Shown here piece after piece: positions 1-11,200 of a DNA stretch of 64,000 nt; the stretch's first letter is position 1; every line of letters starts with the position of its first letter. A program made the position numbers and the translations under genes. The DNA lies in contig NC_069124.1 of the NCBI RefSeq assembly GCF_026914265.1, forward strand, positions 70,976,402 through 71,040,401, given 5' to 3'. The notes under the pieces were generated by a model. That model saw only the letters and a program-made list of their open reading frames with translations, made no database searches and had not been told where the DNA came from. The DNA is from Mya arenaria. Lineage: Eukaryota > Mollusca > Bivalvia > Myida > Myidae.

Positions 1-2902
1 GCATGCTACATGGCGTGACATGCCGCATTTAAGAGTCTTTAACCCAGAACCGGCCTAAAAATTGAATCTGCTCGTTTAGCTTCAAGTGAATGGAGAAATG
101 ACGATCCTATTCTGTGGACTACCCCTGGACATTACAAAAAGAAACTTTCTATAGTTTTTTTAGGACATGCATGGCAGAATTTGTTCTCAATCAGTTAACG
201 TGAGCTGCGCTGGTGTTGGTATTTAATAATGCATGTGTGTTGACGTTCAACGCTAATTAAAACGTCTTGTTCTGATATCGTATACAAATCACCTTCCCAA
301 TGTTCATCAGGGATCTAAAGACTCTTCAGAAAGTCACTAAATATTTCTGTCTGGGTATGCTGGCTTGTTTGCGCAAGAAACGCATTTCCATTCAAAACGT
401 ATATGAAGTATTTGTTACACATTAAGTTTCATTTAACGGACAAATATTTGATTAACGTTCTAATTGTTAAACTGCTTTCCTATTTAGAATCTACGTCACT
501 GATTTTGTTTGACATTATTTTTGAAGATTTGAACGTTTGAGAAAAATAATTTCTTATTGAAGCAGTCAAAATAGGAAACATGGAGAAGTAATTACCTATT
601 ACAAACACCAACTTCCGTTAGGCTCCAAAACAGGTAAATTCTGGGATTATATTTATATACGATAGGAGAATATAGTATTAACCTCAGACTCAACATGGGG
701 TTCACATGCTAATTGAACGCATATCTTGTGACAGCAGAGCCATATTTGACAATGCAGTTGAAACAGGCCACGGACATAGATGGCAGACGCATCGGACAGA
801 GATGGTGACTTTTTATATAGAAGTATATTCTTATGTATATGATTATATGACCATATTTTCCTTGTCCGATACAGTCATCTCGGGTTATAGGTGGTTACAG
901 GCCAAAGCAAGGCTATTTAAACTAAGGAATATTCAAAAATGAAAGAGAATCTGTTGACTATTACATAAACCTAATATATAAATGTTTCATTTCACTGCCA
1001 TTTCTATTTGCAGAATATCTTCGATCTTACAGTTCTTTTGATATATGACGTCGTTATGAAGGTCTGCGAGGAGTGTACTGGTAGTTTTGACTACCGACCT
1101 TACAGGCTTCATTTATTTCACTGTTGAAAACACTAAAGTAAACACCACGCAGAAAGCTTTAATAATCGAAAATGAAATAATCCCTGTCATCGAAGTCTGA
1201 AACTGTTTGTTCAAGTTTCCAATTTTCAATACAGTTTACAAAGGCATTTTGTAATGTATACGATCCGATTTGCTCAAAGAATTTTCTGCGTCGGATCGTT
1301 ATTTGTTCCCACAGAACCCGTCTAGTGAATGTGTCCAAGACTTATTAACTTTTCACTGACTGGGTTATAAACATTGTGATTACGCCATAAATGAACTTTA
1401 TTTAAAACAAAAAGATAATAATTAACTGTATATACAATTATTTAATCTTAGAACAAAACTGAACAAAACAGAACCGAGTGTTTATTTAATTAAGGCATAA
1501 ATATAGCTCTTCGGTACAAACACAAAACACAAATAGTACGTGCATGAAGGAAAAACACAGAACAAATAAAAAGAAAGGAAAAAAATACTGTACAGTTCCT
1601 TAATTAAGGCAAGTATTAAAAAGTTAAGCAAATCGGGAGGAAGAAAATGTCGATGAAAAACTTCTTAGCTGTGAATAGATTCGGTTTTTCGAAAAAAATC
1701 TTAAATAATTACAAAACTGTGCAACCTAAGAATAACCTTAAGATCAAGCGAAATATCATGGATATACAATATATCTCTTTTTTACCAAAAACTGAAAAAA
1801 CAAACAATAACATTACAGCACAGTCATACATACCAAAAGTCAAAATAATGCAATCCGAGTTTAGCAATAACTATAAATTCCATCAAATAGTAATCGAAAC
1901 ACACGTTACCACAAAAGTCAGATCGAAAAATAAATCTTAATTACTATTTTACAATTTAGACATTAAACTTGAAAATGCGTCTACCACAATGGCTGTTCTA
2001 CGAAGCGTATAGAATGATCTTCTGTAGATATGTAACCGTAGAGAGAGATTAGTTCAATAAAACCCAAGATTTGATATTAACCTTTTCCAATGTTTGAATG
2101 TTTATTACAGTTTGTTAAAGTCCGCACAGGCCTGTAAGAATTTAATTTTCGAGCTTGATCTCAATCTTGAAACAGTGGGCAATCACGCAGTTTTAATCTT
2201 CTTATAAAAGAAACAGTTTCTGAAATAATACGATCAAGCTTTGAAGAGAAAGGGATTTATTTCATTAATCCTTTGACATTGGTTACTTACTAATCAGCTA
2301 AATTTCTTTATACATGTATACATATATCTAGATATATCCAAACTTTTAGACCCTCGTCTATTGATAACCCCATCATATAATTTTGAATGTTACCAAAGTA
2401 CAAAATAGGGAATCATTTAAGACGTTCATAAGAAGAAAAGTTCGTAGAAATATAGTTCTTAGGACACGGGTGAACGCTTTATAGGAAGCGAATACTCGTC
2501 TATTTAACCATTGCCTACACAAGACGTGACTTTGTTACTGGAACAAGTTACCTGAGAATGGAACGCAGATTTGTAGATAATTATGTGGATATCAATAAGA
2601 AATTATATCAACACGCTTTGCCAACTGACCAGAGTTTAACATTCTTTTTACATATGCTTGCGATTAGCGAATTCTGCTATGTAAGAGGTAATCACTTTCT
2701 GTTACATTGTCCAGGTCAATATCCCCCTTCATGTCCTAGAAATGTTTACCTACATTACTGTATACATGTATCCATTGTATGTTTTCATATAAGACCATTA
2801 TTGATTTAGATTGAAAGTTAAAGTGGAAGTGAGATTAAAAAAACTATAAGCCAGTTTCATCGTCAGTGAAATATAAGGGCATTTCTAACAGAACTAAATG
2901 AA

Positions 2903-2968
<66 letters not shown>

Positions 2969-5154
2969 AATGTAAAAATAACAAACTGTTTAAAAATCAT
3001 GACATCAAATGAACTCGATTAACAATGCAATATAAGAAACAACTTAAGTCATAACATCATAAAACAATGCTTACAGTAAATGGACATGTAAATTGATGTC
3101 TTATGCAACATGCATTGATCACCTTAATGCATGCCATTCAACCAATAATCATTACTGAACCAGTATATGAACACATAGAATAAACCGAACATATGCAAAA
3201 GAACATTAATACCAGTTTAACAACGAAAAAGCAATGTTTGAATATTTTCAATATAAATATAACATTTTAGACGCAAATAATCATGTTTCATTGTTGGTTC
3301 TATATAGAAAATTAAAACCATTTTCACAATATAAAGTGCAAACATTTTGTAAAGGTTGTAAAGTCATACATTTTGCAGCTAAAAATCAGAAGTGTTTAAC
3401 AGGTACACTTAAAAGTTGGTTGCCAAGTATTCTATTGACTATATTGTGGTACGAACCAAAAGAGGGCGAACGCAAGTTCATTTCATGTACAGCAGGGCAC
3501 ACTGTCACACTTGTAGAACAATTGTTTTTCGTTCGTACCTCATTAAAAATAATTTCAGGAGATCTTTTTCAATATTTAAAACATTTTTGAGCTGTTCGCC
3601 TCAGAGTTGAGTTCAAATTTTTTTCCAGAACAAACTTTTATACCGGAATTAAATTTGTTGACATACGCATGCGCTAAATTCAACTTCCGCTCATGGATGG
3701 ACATGTAAAGGTTATAAAATAGATTATCCATTGTTTTTCATGTTTTATGTTATTGACAGCTTAATAAACCAACCCGAAATAAGGGTAATGCTTTAACAAA
3801 TCAATTTGCATTGCATCTCATTTCCTAAACAAGATGTAATTTACATATAAATTGAAACATTTGTTGTAGTTGTTGTTTTTTCGGACGGACTGATTCGGAT
3901 ATAGTACTGTTGTTTAGTGTGTGCAACGCTTTTGCTAAGAAAGGTATCTTTTTAATCGTTTAACTTTCAATTATAGACTCTTTAGACACAGTTTAATTAA
4001 TTTTTGAATTATGTATGTGTTTGATTAAACTGAATAACGAAATGTTATGAAACAGTGAAAGACATACATAAAAGTTTATTCTATTTAAATTGAATCACAT
4101 GTAAAAGAAAGATATAGAAAAAATCATTAAGACAATTCTGCTTCTACAGTGTAACTGCCTAGGAGTAATGCATTACAGGTAGGTGACGCCATAGTCCACC
4201 TAAATGTCCCTCAATGCGTCTTTTGACGATTTTTATGACTATGGCAGACTTGAGACAGGATTACATAAAAAAAATCAAAATGATTAAAAAGTATCCATGA
4301 ACGCTAATTACTGTTGCTAGGTGATGCCAACAAAGCGGTAAAACTATAAGCAATCCATTGTCGCATATTTTCTGTGAAAATATTACAAACTTTTGTGCTG
4401 CCTAGGCTGTTTTTGTCTGCAGACAGGCATGTAGGAGCCACATTTTTACTGGAAAGACAAAAACAGTTCTTTATTATTTTTTTTAAATTAGCTTTGTTTA
4501 AACATTCACAACCATTTACAAATGGTGTCAAATAGTCATGTTAGTGTGTCGTAAACAATTCCAGATGGTGGCCATTATCAAATAAATCTTATCTTTATGG
4601 GTGTCCTGTCATCAAGTTCTCACCAGCAATAGTGTCAGAACTTCTGAGAATAATTAAAGACTATATTTTATGTACTAAAGAATGTAGGATGGTGACAAGA
4701 CATTAATATTTAAAATCATTTTACGTGCAAAGAATCAAATTAATGTATGATCAGTGGTCTTAATTAGTCATTTAAATGTTTTCAAGGCTCGCTCAAAATC
4801 TAGATTTTATGTAGCAGGATTGATTTTTTTGATGCCAAGCACAAGTGTAAGGACTTAGACTTCATTAGTATAATTTGATGACTGTATGATTAAATTATGA
4901 TAGTTGGTTTACTCACAAAAAATGGCCAAAATTGCTCTCATTCAACATGAAATTTTATACCAGCTTGAGTCCTTAATCCCTTAAAATGCCTGTGTCACCA
5001 TTACAGGAATAATCTAGCAACAAATATGTATAAATTGTCAGACTGTAAAACACTTTTGTGAGAAAAAGGGAGGAAAAAGTGATTGATTTGTATTATATTA
5101 AACATTTCACAACAAGAGGGGTGACATTCATTTCCCAATTTGGTCCATGGCTTC
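1..5154. other. AT-rich region without a recognisable gene
   Basis: I see no supported coding exon here. The open frames are short, low in complexity and without family resemblance. The first exons of MOCS2A should lie upstream of 6.8 kb on the + strand. I looked for the MoaD N-terminal pattern (V-x-V-L-x-F-A-K) and found only a weak candidate near 3.9 kb, so those exons are either here unrecognised or outside the window. Confidence 0.5.
2905..2965. repeat. (AT)n microsatellite
   Basis: An uninterrupted run of about 30 TA dinucleotides lies in AT-rich intergenic DNA. It is likely to vary in length between individuals. Confidence 0.95.
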
Positions 5155-5165
5155 ATGATTTTTCA

Positions 5166-5517
5166 TACATGCCATATCCCCCGGCGGGGGCAATAATCCC
5201 CCGAAATTTCAACCAATCCCCTGGTCCCCCGCCGGGGGATCCATATCCCCTGGAATAAAAAAAAAAACAAAAAAAAAACTTGCTTAAGGTTGACAGTGGA
5301 AAGCATTAATAATATTATGAGTGTGAAATTCCATGAAGGACTATGGTGGCTAAGTCCAAAAATTATTGTAATTTGAGTGTAATTCTGTATTTATTCTTAA
5401 TTATAAATGCAGATATTGCGCAAATTTTCGTCGTGTAAAAATCCCCTGGTGTAATATCAAAATCCCCTGGAATTCAGACCAAAATCCCCTGGGAAGCCTC
5501 TCAGAAATATGGCATGT
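5166..5517. mobile_element. Short inverted-repeat element (MITE-like) with repeated ATCCCCTGG motif
   Basis: The element starts TACATGCCATAT and ends ATATGGCATGT, giving inverted termini of about 11 bp. It is flanked on both sides by the direct repeat ATGATTTTTCA (5155-5165 and 5518-5528), an 11-bp target-site duplication. Inside are a G/C palindrome (CCCCCGGCGGGGG, then a second inverted cluster near 5228) and several copies of ATCCCCTGG, two of them before and three after an A-rich stretch. It has no coding capacity. The duplication length would fit a Mutator-like source (9-11 bp), but that is inference. Confidence 0.65.
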
Positions 5518-6260
5518 ATGATTTTTCAAATCACAAATGTAGATTCAAGCCAGAAAAAAAAGAATTATGAAAATTTATTTACCCATCCTAAATAACAGTT
5601 CGTCATAAACAACAGCAACCCTTTTATGAATATGTTTTAATTGTTTACACCATAGATGTGGACCTTATAACAAGAACATAGAACTAGCACCTGTCCATGT
5701 TTTTATACCTAAAACCTTCTAAGGGTTTTCCTGAAGAAACATTTAGCCAAAGGCCCAATATATTTTCTGCATATGATACCAAATAAAATTATAATTAGCT
5801 TCTGGATTCATAAAAATCTATCTATTTATAAAAATCTACTGGTGGTGATTATAATCGGTGTGCTGCATTTCATCACTGAGTTTACGCCAGGGTTTGCACA
5901 CCAAATGACATTTTTTATGTTTACTTGAACAATTATACATGTACATAACAAGGTTTTTAATCCATCTACATGTGGGTGTATGCTCAGTCTGCATTTTAAT
6001 GTGTTTAATTAGAATTGTACATTTTAGGTAGAGCTGTTGTTCTTTGCAAAAAGTAGAGAGATTGCAGGAAAGAATCACGCAACACTACAACTGCAACCAA
6101 GAATATCTGTCCGAGATCTACTTAGAAAAATTATATCGGAATACCCTGGGTAAATATTGTATCCTTCTTGATTGATAACATAATGGAGTAAATTTGAGTG
6201 AGAATTGTGCCCAGGGTAGAGCTGTAACCAAAAACACTGGGACTCAAGCATAGAAAAACT

Positions 6261-6300
6261 GGGCCCCGTTTCATTAAAAATCTTAGTCATAACAAACATA
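6261..6300. mobile_element. Transposon-end-like fragment (GGGCCCCGTTTCATTAA)
   Basis: The sequence GGGCCCCGTTTCATTAAAAA, followed by ATCTTAGTC, resembles the terminus at 58.2-58.3 kb, which on the - strand reads GGGCCCCGTTTCAATAAGAT and continues ATCTTAGTCG. It is probably a remnant of the same Harbinger-like DNA transposon family. No second terminus was recognised nearby. Confidence 0.35.
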
Positions 6301-6785
6301 AAAAAGCAACACATTAATTTTCCCTATTTCCTCAACTGTACTCATTGTTAATTCCGGCTTAAGTTGATATCACACAAAATATGTAGCAAAATAAAGAACT
6401 TGTCACATATAGATTATTTCAAATGATGACTAAGATGTACAAAGATCTTCATGGAAACGGAACCAATTTTTACCCATCATGGGGCATGCACAATTTAAAG
6501 CAAATCCAGTCACTCCTGGATTGTCTCCTTACAAGAATAAAGTCATCCTTGGAGGAGAAGTGTGCCTAGTTCGGGGCTCGAACCAATGACAATTGGAACA
6601 CTTGCATAGAGCTCCACTGACTTAGCTCATTCATGTTCAAAATGACAGCCCAACATTTTAAGTATTACTGTATTGAAAATATTTTGTGAAATGCTTCCTG
6701 AATAAAATCACTGGATTATTGTGTGACAATTTAAAATTAAGCAACTCATTTTTGAACGAAGAATCAGGCCAATGATGTGTTTCAG

Positions 6786-6917
6786 ACTGGAGCTGCTGTA
6801 TGGAAGTATTCTGGTGTCTATAAATGAAGAATATGTTGATTTAGAGCGCCAGGAAGAGCTGACATTGAGAGAGGGAGATACTATAGCACTTATTCCTCCG
6901 ATCAGTGGAGGATAGAA
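6786..6917 (+). CDS. MOCS2A: MOCS2A terminal exon (molybdopterin synthase small subunit, MoaD-like), partial
   Basis: This exon follows a TGTTTCAG acceptor and encodes the C-terminal 42 residues of a MoaD-family protein, closing with GDTIALIPPISGG and a TAG at 6913-6915. The terminal Gly-Gly is the family's functional end: it is adenylated and carries the thiocarboxylate sulphur that MOCS2B uses to turn precursor Z (cPMP) into molybdopterin. The beta-grasp strands before it match the human protein in layout (a QEYVEL-like EEYVDL segment, then the xGDxIAxIPPISGG end). The donor GTAAGA begins two bases after the stop, at 6918, so the transcript continues into the MOCS2B exons. The 5' exons are not identified. 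The frame and the splice phase at the acceptor (first base completes a codon) are consistent with a genuine exon. Confidence 0.88.
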
Positions 6918-7084
6918 GTAAGAATTAAGCTCTGCCTTGGTGAGGTTGTCGCTAAATTAAGTGAACATTGTAATTTTTGATAAGTACATCTTAGTATTTC
7001 ATTATGTCCATTGATTCAAGGACTGACAAAGGGTGTGGTGTTTCTATTCTAGAAAGGACACGACTGTTTGATAACTCAAGAGTT

Positions 7085-7690
7085 ATCACAATTTAATTAT
7101 AGAAATTTCTTAAAATTGTTCTGTCCAATCAATAACTTTAGAAGCCTTTGTTCAACCATCATTTAATTGGGTCAGAATGTGTATTGGCATAATATATCTG
7201 AAAAGATTGATTACCAGACATATTGTTTGATTTATTGTGTTTTTATTTCCCCCTGATATACCTTAAACTTATTGGTTTTGTCTGATAAATAATTCAAGAA
7301 TCCTTTGTCCAATCATCACCACATTTGGTCAGAATGTGTGTTTGGCATATTATTCTGGACAAGTTTGAAATCCAGCCATATTGCTTTAATCATTCAATGG
7401 TAAACGCCCTTTAATTATAGAAATTGCCTGAAATTGATCTTGTCGGATCAATTACTTTTGAAACTTTTGTCCTATCATCACTGAATTTGGTCAGAATATG
7501 AATGGGCAGAATATCTCGGTCAGGTTTGATAACCAGCCATATATCTGGAGTTATTCGAGAGTTATGGTCCTTTTATGATAGAGATGGCGAGAAACTGATC
7601 TTGTTCGGTCAATATCTATAGAAGCCTTTTGTCAAATCATCACTTAATATGGTCAGAATTTGTATGGGCAAAATTTCTTGGTCAGGTGTT
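7085..7690. repeat. Degenerate tandem repeat, about 160-bp period, 4 copies
   Basis: The phrase TTTGGTCAGAATxTGxxTGGGC recurs near 7165, 7327, 7490 and 7651, each time preceded by a version of 'ttgtccaatcatcac' and followed by an 'aggtttgataaccagccatat' segment. Copies are strongly diverged, so the array is old. It lies in the intron between the MOCS2A and MOCS2B exons. Confidence 0.7.
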
Positions 7691-8157
7691 ATGACCCTTG
7701 AATTTGCACAACCTGTACTGTCTAAATTTTGCTTCACTTACAGCCACTTGTCACAGAACTTGGTGTCCTTTAATTATGGTAGGATGGGCGTGTTTTGTGA
7801 CACAAGGCCCTATTGTTTATTTTTAGGCAAAGTTGGAATTTCTAATGTCTGCAAACATCCCCCCCCCCCCCAACTATTTCCTATCAATAACTGACGAATG
7901 CTGGGGCTAATGGACCTCAAACTTGTTAGGCCAGTTGGTCATGATGAATTAGTTATGATAATTGTGATTCCTCCCAGTATTGAGTTTCACTGATATCAAA
8001 CTTTAGTGGAAAAAATGCGTAATTTATAGTGAAGTCTAGTCTGGTAATAAGTTTAGTTTAACATCTAGATAACAGGCCGTTTGGAGTGTGTTTAATTTTT
8101 GCATATGGTCTCATGTACATACAATGTATTAGCATACACACATTTTTGTTTCCACAG

Positions 8158-8268
8158 AAACTTGTGTTGTTATGGATGTGGTGGATATCACGGTTGACGC
8201 AATCTCGGTAGAGCAGCTGACCCAGCGTGTCTCCTCCCCCTCTTGTGGTGCTATCTCATCATTTCTAG
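8158..8268 (+). CDS. MOCS2B: MOCS2B first coding exon (14 nt leader, then ATG at 8172)
   Basis: The acceptor is TTTCCACAG, ending at 8157, and the donor is GTATGG at 8269. Bases 8158-8171 are the untranslated spacer between the two cistrons after splicing to 6917. Coding begins [16 protein letters not shown] and ends in SFL plus the first base of the glycine codon. Confidence 0.85.
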
Positions 8269-11200
8269 GTATGGTAAAACGATCGCCAAAAAGTACTCTC
8301 CGACATAGGTGATTATTTTGCCCCCCTTTGAAGATGTTGGTCGGTCAGTCGGTAGATTGGTTGGTCGGTACCTCCGTAGACCAAAGCTTGTTCAAGTGAT
8401 AACTAAATAATTCCTGGACGTATGGTCACAAAACTTGACATGAAGGTTGGGTATGACCAGTAGAAGACCCCTATTGATTATAGGGGTCATTGGATCAAAG
8501 GTCAAGGTCACAGTGACCTTTAATGGTAATAGGATTTTAAAGCTTGTCAGAGTGATAACTCAACAATGCCTAGACCAATGGTCATCAAACTTGACATAGA
8601 GGCTGGGCCTGACCAGTAGATGACCCCTATTGATTTGAGGGGTCATCAGGTCAAAGGTCAAGGTCATAGTGACCTTGAATGATAAAGGGTTGTCTGAGTG
8701 ATTACTCATCAATGCCTTCACCAATGGCCCTCAAACTTGACTTGGAGGCTGGGCCTGACCAGTAGATGACCCCTATTGATTTTGGGGGTCATCGGGCTAA
8801 AGGTAATGGTCATAGTGAACTTGTGTGATAAAATGTTGTCTTAGTGATAACTTGACAATTCCTGCACCCATGACTCTCAAACTTGACTTGGAGTCTGGGC
8901 CTGACCAGAAGATGACCCCTGATTTTGGGTGTCATCGGGTCAAAGGTCAAGGTCACAGTGACATTGAAGGCAAACTTAACAATTCATTGACCTACATGGT
9001 ATGGTCAGCAGACTTGCCATGAAGGTTGGCCCTGACTAGTAGATGACCACTTTCGATTTTGGTGGTGATCGGGCCAAAGTTCAGGGTGACCTTTAACGCG
9101 AAAAAGTTAACAAAGCTACTCCAAGTGATACCTCAACAATGTCTACCCCTATGATCATCATACTTGACATGGAAGCTGGGCCTGACCAGAAAATGACCCC
9201 TATTGATTTTAGGAGTCCTCACAGTGACCTTGAATGCAAAACTGTTCTTCGAGTGATAACTCGACAATGCCTGCACCCATGGCCCTCAAACTTGATTTGA
9301 GGCTTGGGTCTGACCTGTAGATGACCCCTTTTGATTTAGGGGTCATTGGGTCAAAGGTCACAGTGACCTTGAATGCAAAAAGCTCGTCTGTGTGATAACT
9401 TGACAATGCCTGCACCCATGACCCTCAAACTTGACATTTAGGTTTTGGGTGACCAGTTGATGACTCCTATGGATTATAAGGTCATAGAGTCAAAGGTCAT
9501 GGTCATAACTCATATTTATCATTAAAAATTTCATCATATTTACTTATTCCCTGCTTCAAAGAGGATACATTTTTATTTGCAAATATCAGTCATGTACCTA
9601 ATATCCTCACACTTTAAATGGTCATAATCTTAAAACTGCCTCAAAGGCATCCAATGTCAATGACAAATCAGCTGTCATTTCGGTCAATGCATATTTCATT
9701 CAATTGTCCAAATAATCCTGACAACATGGCGCTCAGGGGAGCGCTTATGTTTGACAAACATATACACTCTGACCTATTGTGGAGGAAATGATTAACCATA
9801 TTTTATTGTACATATTATAGAGCTACAAGTACATATAGCACATGTATGATGAAATATACAGCCATCACTTTTTGCTAGTATATAATTGGGTTCAGAGTAG
9901 CTTTTAAGAGGCCTAATTCAGTCATTAATTAGTTTTATTATCCCCAAATATGAACAAATAGTCTTGTCAGTGCTGACTATGCCTCTTAGATGATAAGTGC
10001 AGAACTGCGAACACCTCCTAGCATCAACCATTTCCAAGCATCATTAAGACATAATTGATGATTGCAAAAAAAACAGAATATAAAGATGAAGCACTGTCAT
10101 ACATAATCGTTAATTTTTCTATAAGCAATTAAAGATGCATATACATAGTAGCAGGTTTATTATGTTTTTATATGCAGGAACCACACGAGATAACTTCAAA
10201 GGTAAAAAGGTCACCCAGCTGGAGTATGAAGCTTATGAGCCAATGGCACGCAAAGAGATGTTGAAAATCTGTGCTCAGGTCCGCGAGAGGTGGCGTGTGG
10301 AAAATATTGCAATTGTACACAGGATTGGGTACGTCTAAAATGGACTGGCGTCCAAGTGTTAATGGTAGTATTTTAGATCGCTTTAATTTTCGTTAATTTT
10401 CGTTGTCCTTTTTAATAATTTTTTTCATTTTGGCCAATTTGATTGACACCATTATTTGTCATCATAAAACAACAGTTGAATATTTTGCTAGGATTTTAAT
10501 TTGCAACATAATCGTTTCTCAAGAAAATGTGATATTAAAACAATCTACAGTGGCTTTAGGATGATAACTTTTGTTTCAGTTAACATTCAAATTTATTCAG
10601 TACATATTATTTTATTTGGTATAGGGTAAATCACTCTTGTTATGCTATACCATGACTGGCAATGGTTAATCATCTTAAAAAAACTGTACATTTCTCATTG
10701 ATTCCAACATTTAAAATTACAAATATCTTTTCGCCTGTATATTGTAACATTTCTACTGTTTTCTTTAAAGCATATCTGCTTTTTGAAGACAAACTAAGGG
10801 ATGGTAGTAATATAAAGCCATGGTGTTGTGTAGTTTGTACGCAAAAGCTATAATGATAGTCATAATTCAGAAACCTTAAAAAATATTAAGCAGGACTTTT
10901 GCTACAAATCTTAACAATAGTATGCATATATATGTGTAGCAAGTTCATCACTCTGGCTATACGGTAATTTATTTTGAGTTTAATATGCTCTTAAATAAAT
11001 TGTTAGAACACTGACAACATTTGCATTGTTTCTGTTTGTCTGTTCCTCCATCCACAATTTTATCTTTTTCAAGACTAAATTTGGGCGTTCAAGACTAAAT
11101 TGTTGTTGTTGACATTGCAATGATCTTCTAAATAACTTTTAAATCATCGATAATATTAACCTCAAATTTCATTCGGGCCCCAATTTCTCAAAAGTTCTTA

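Noticed and set aside
706-1940. Open frames of 78 and 97 codons on +
   Set aside because: AT-rich, biased composition with no motif, splice context or family resemblance.
3893-3940. Possible first exon of MOCS2A ending GCTTTTGCTAAGAAAG before GTATCT
   Set aside because: The peptide has FAK-like letters but no ATG in frame and poor fit to the MoaD N-terminus.
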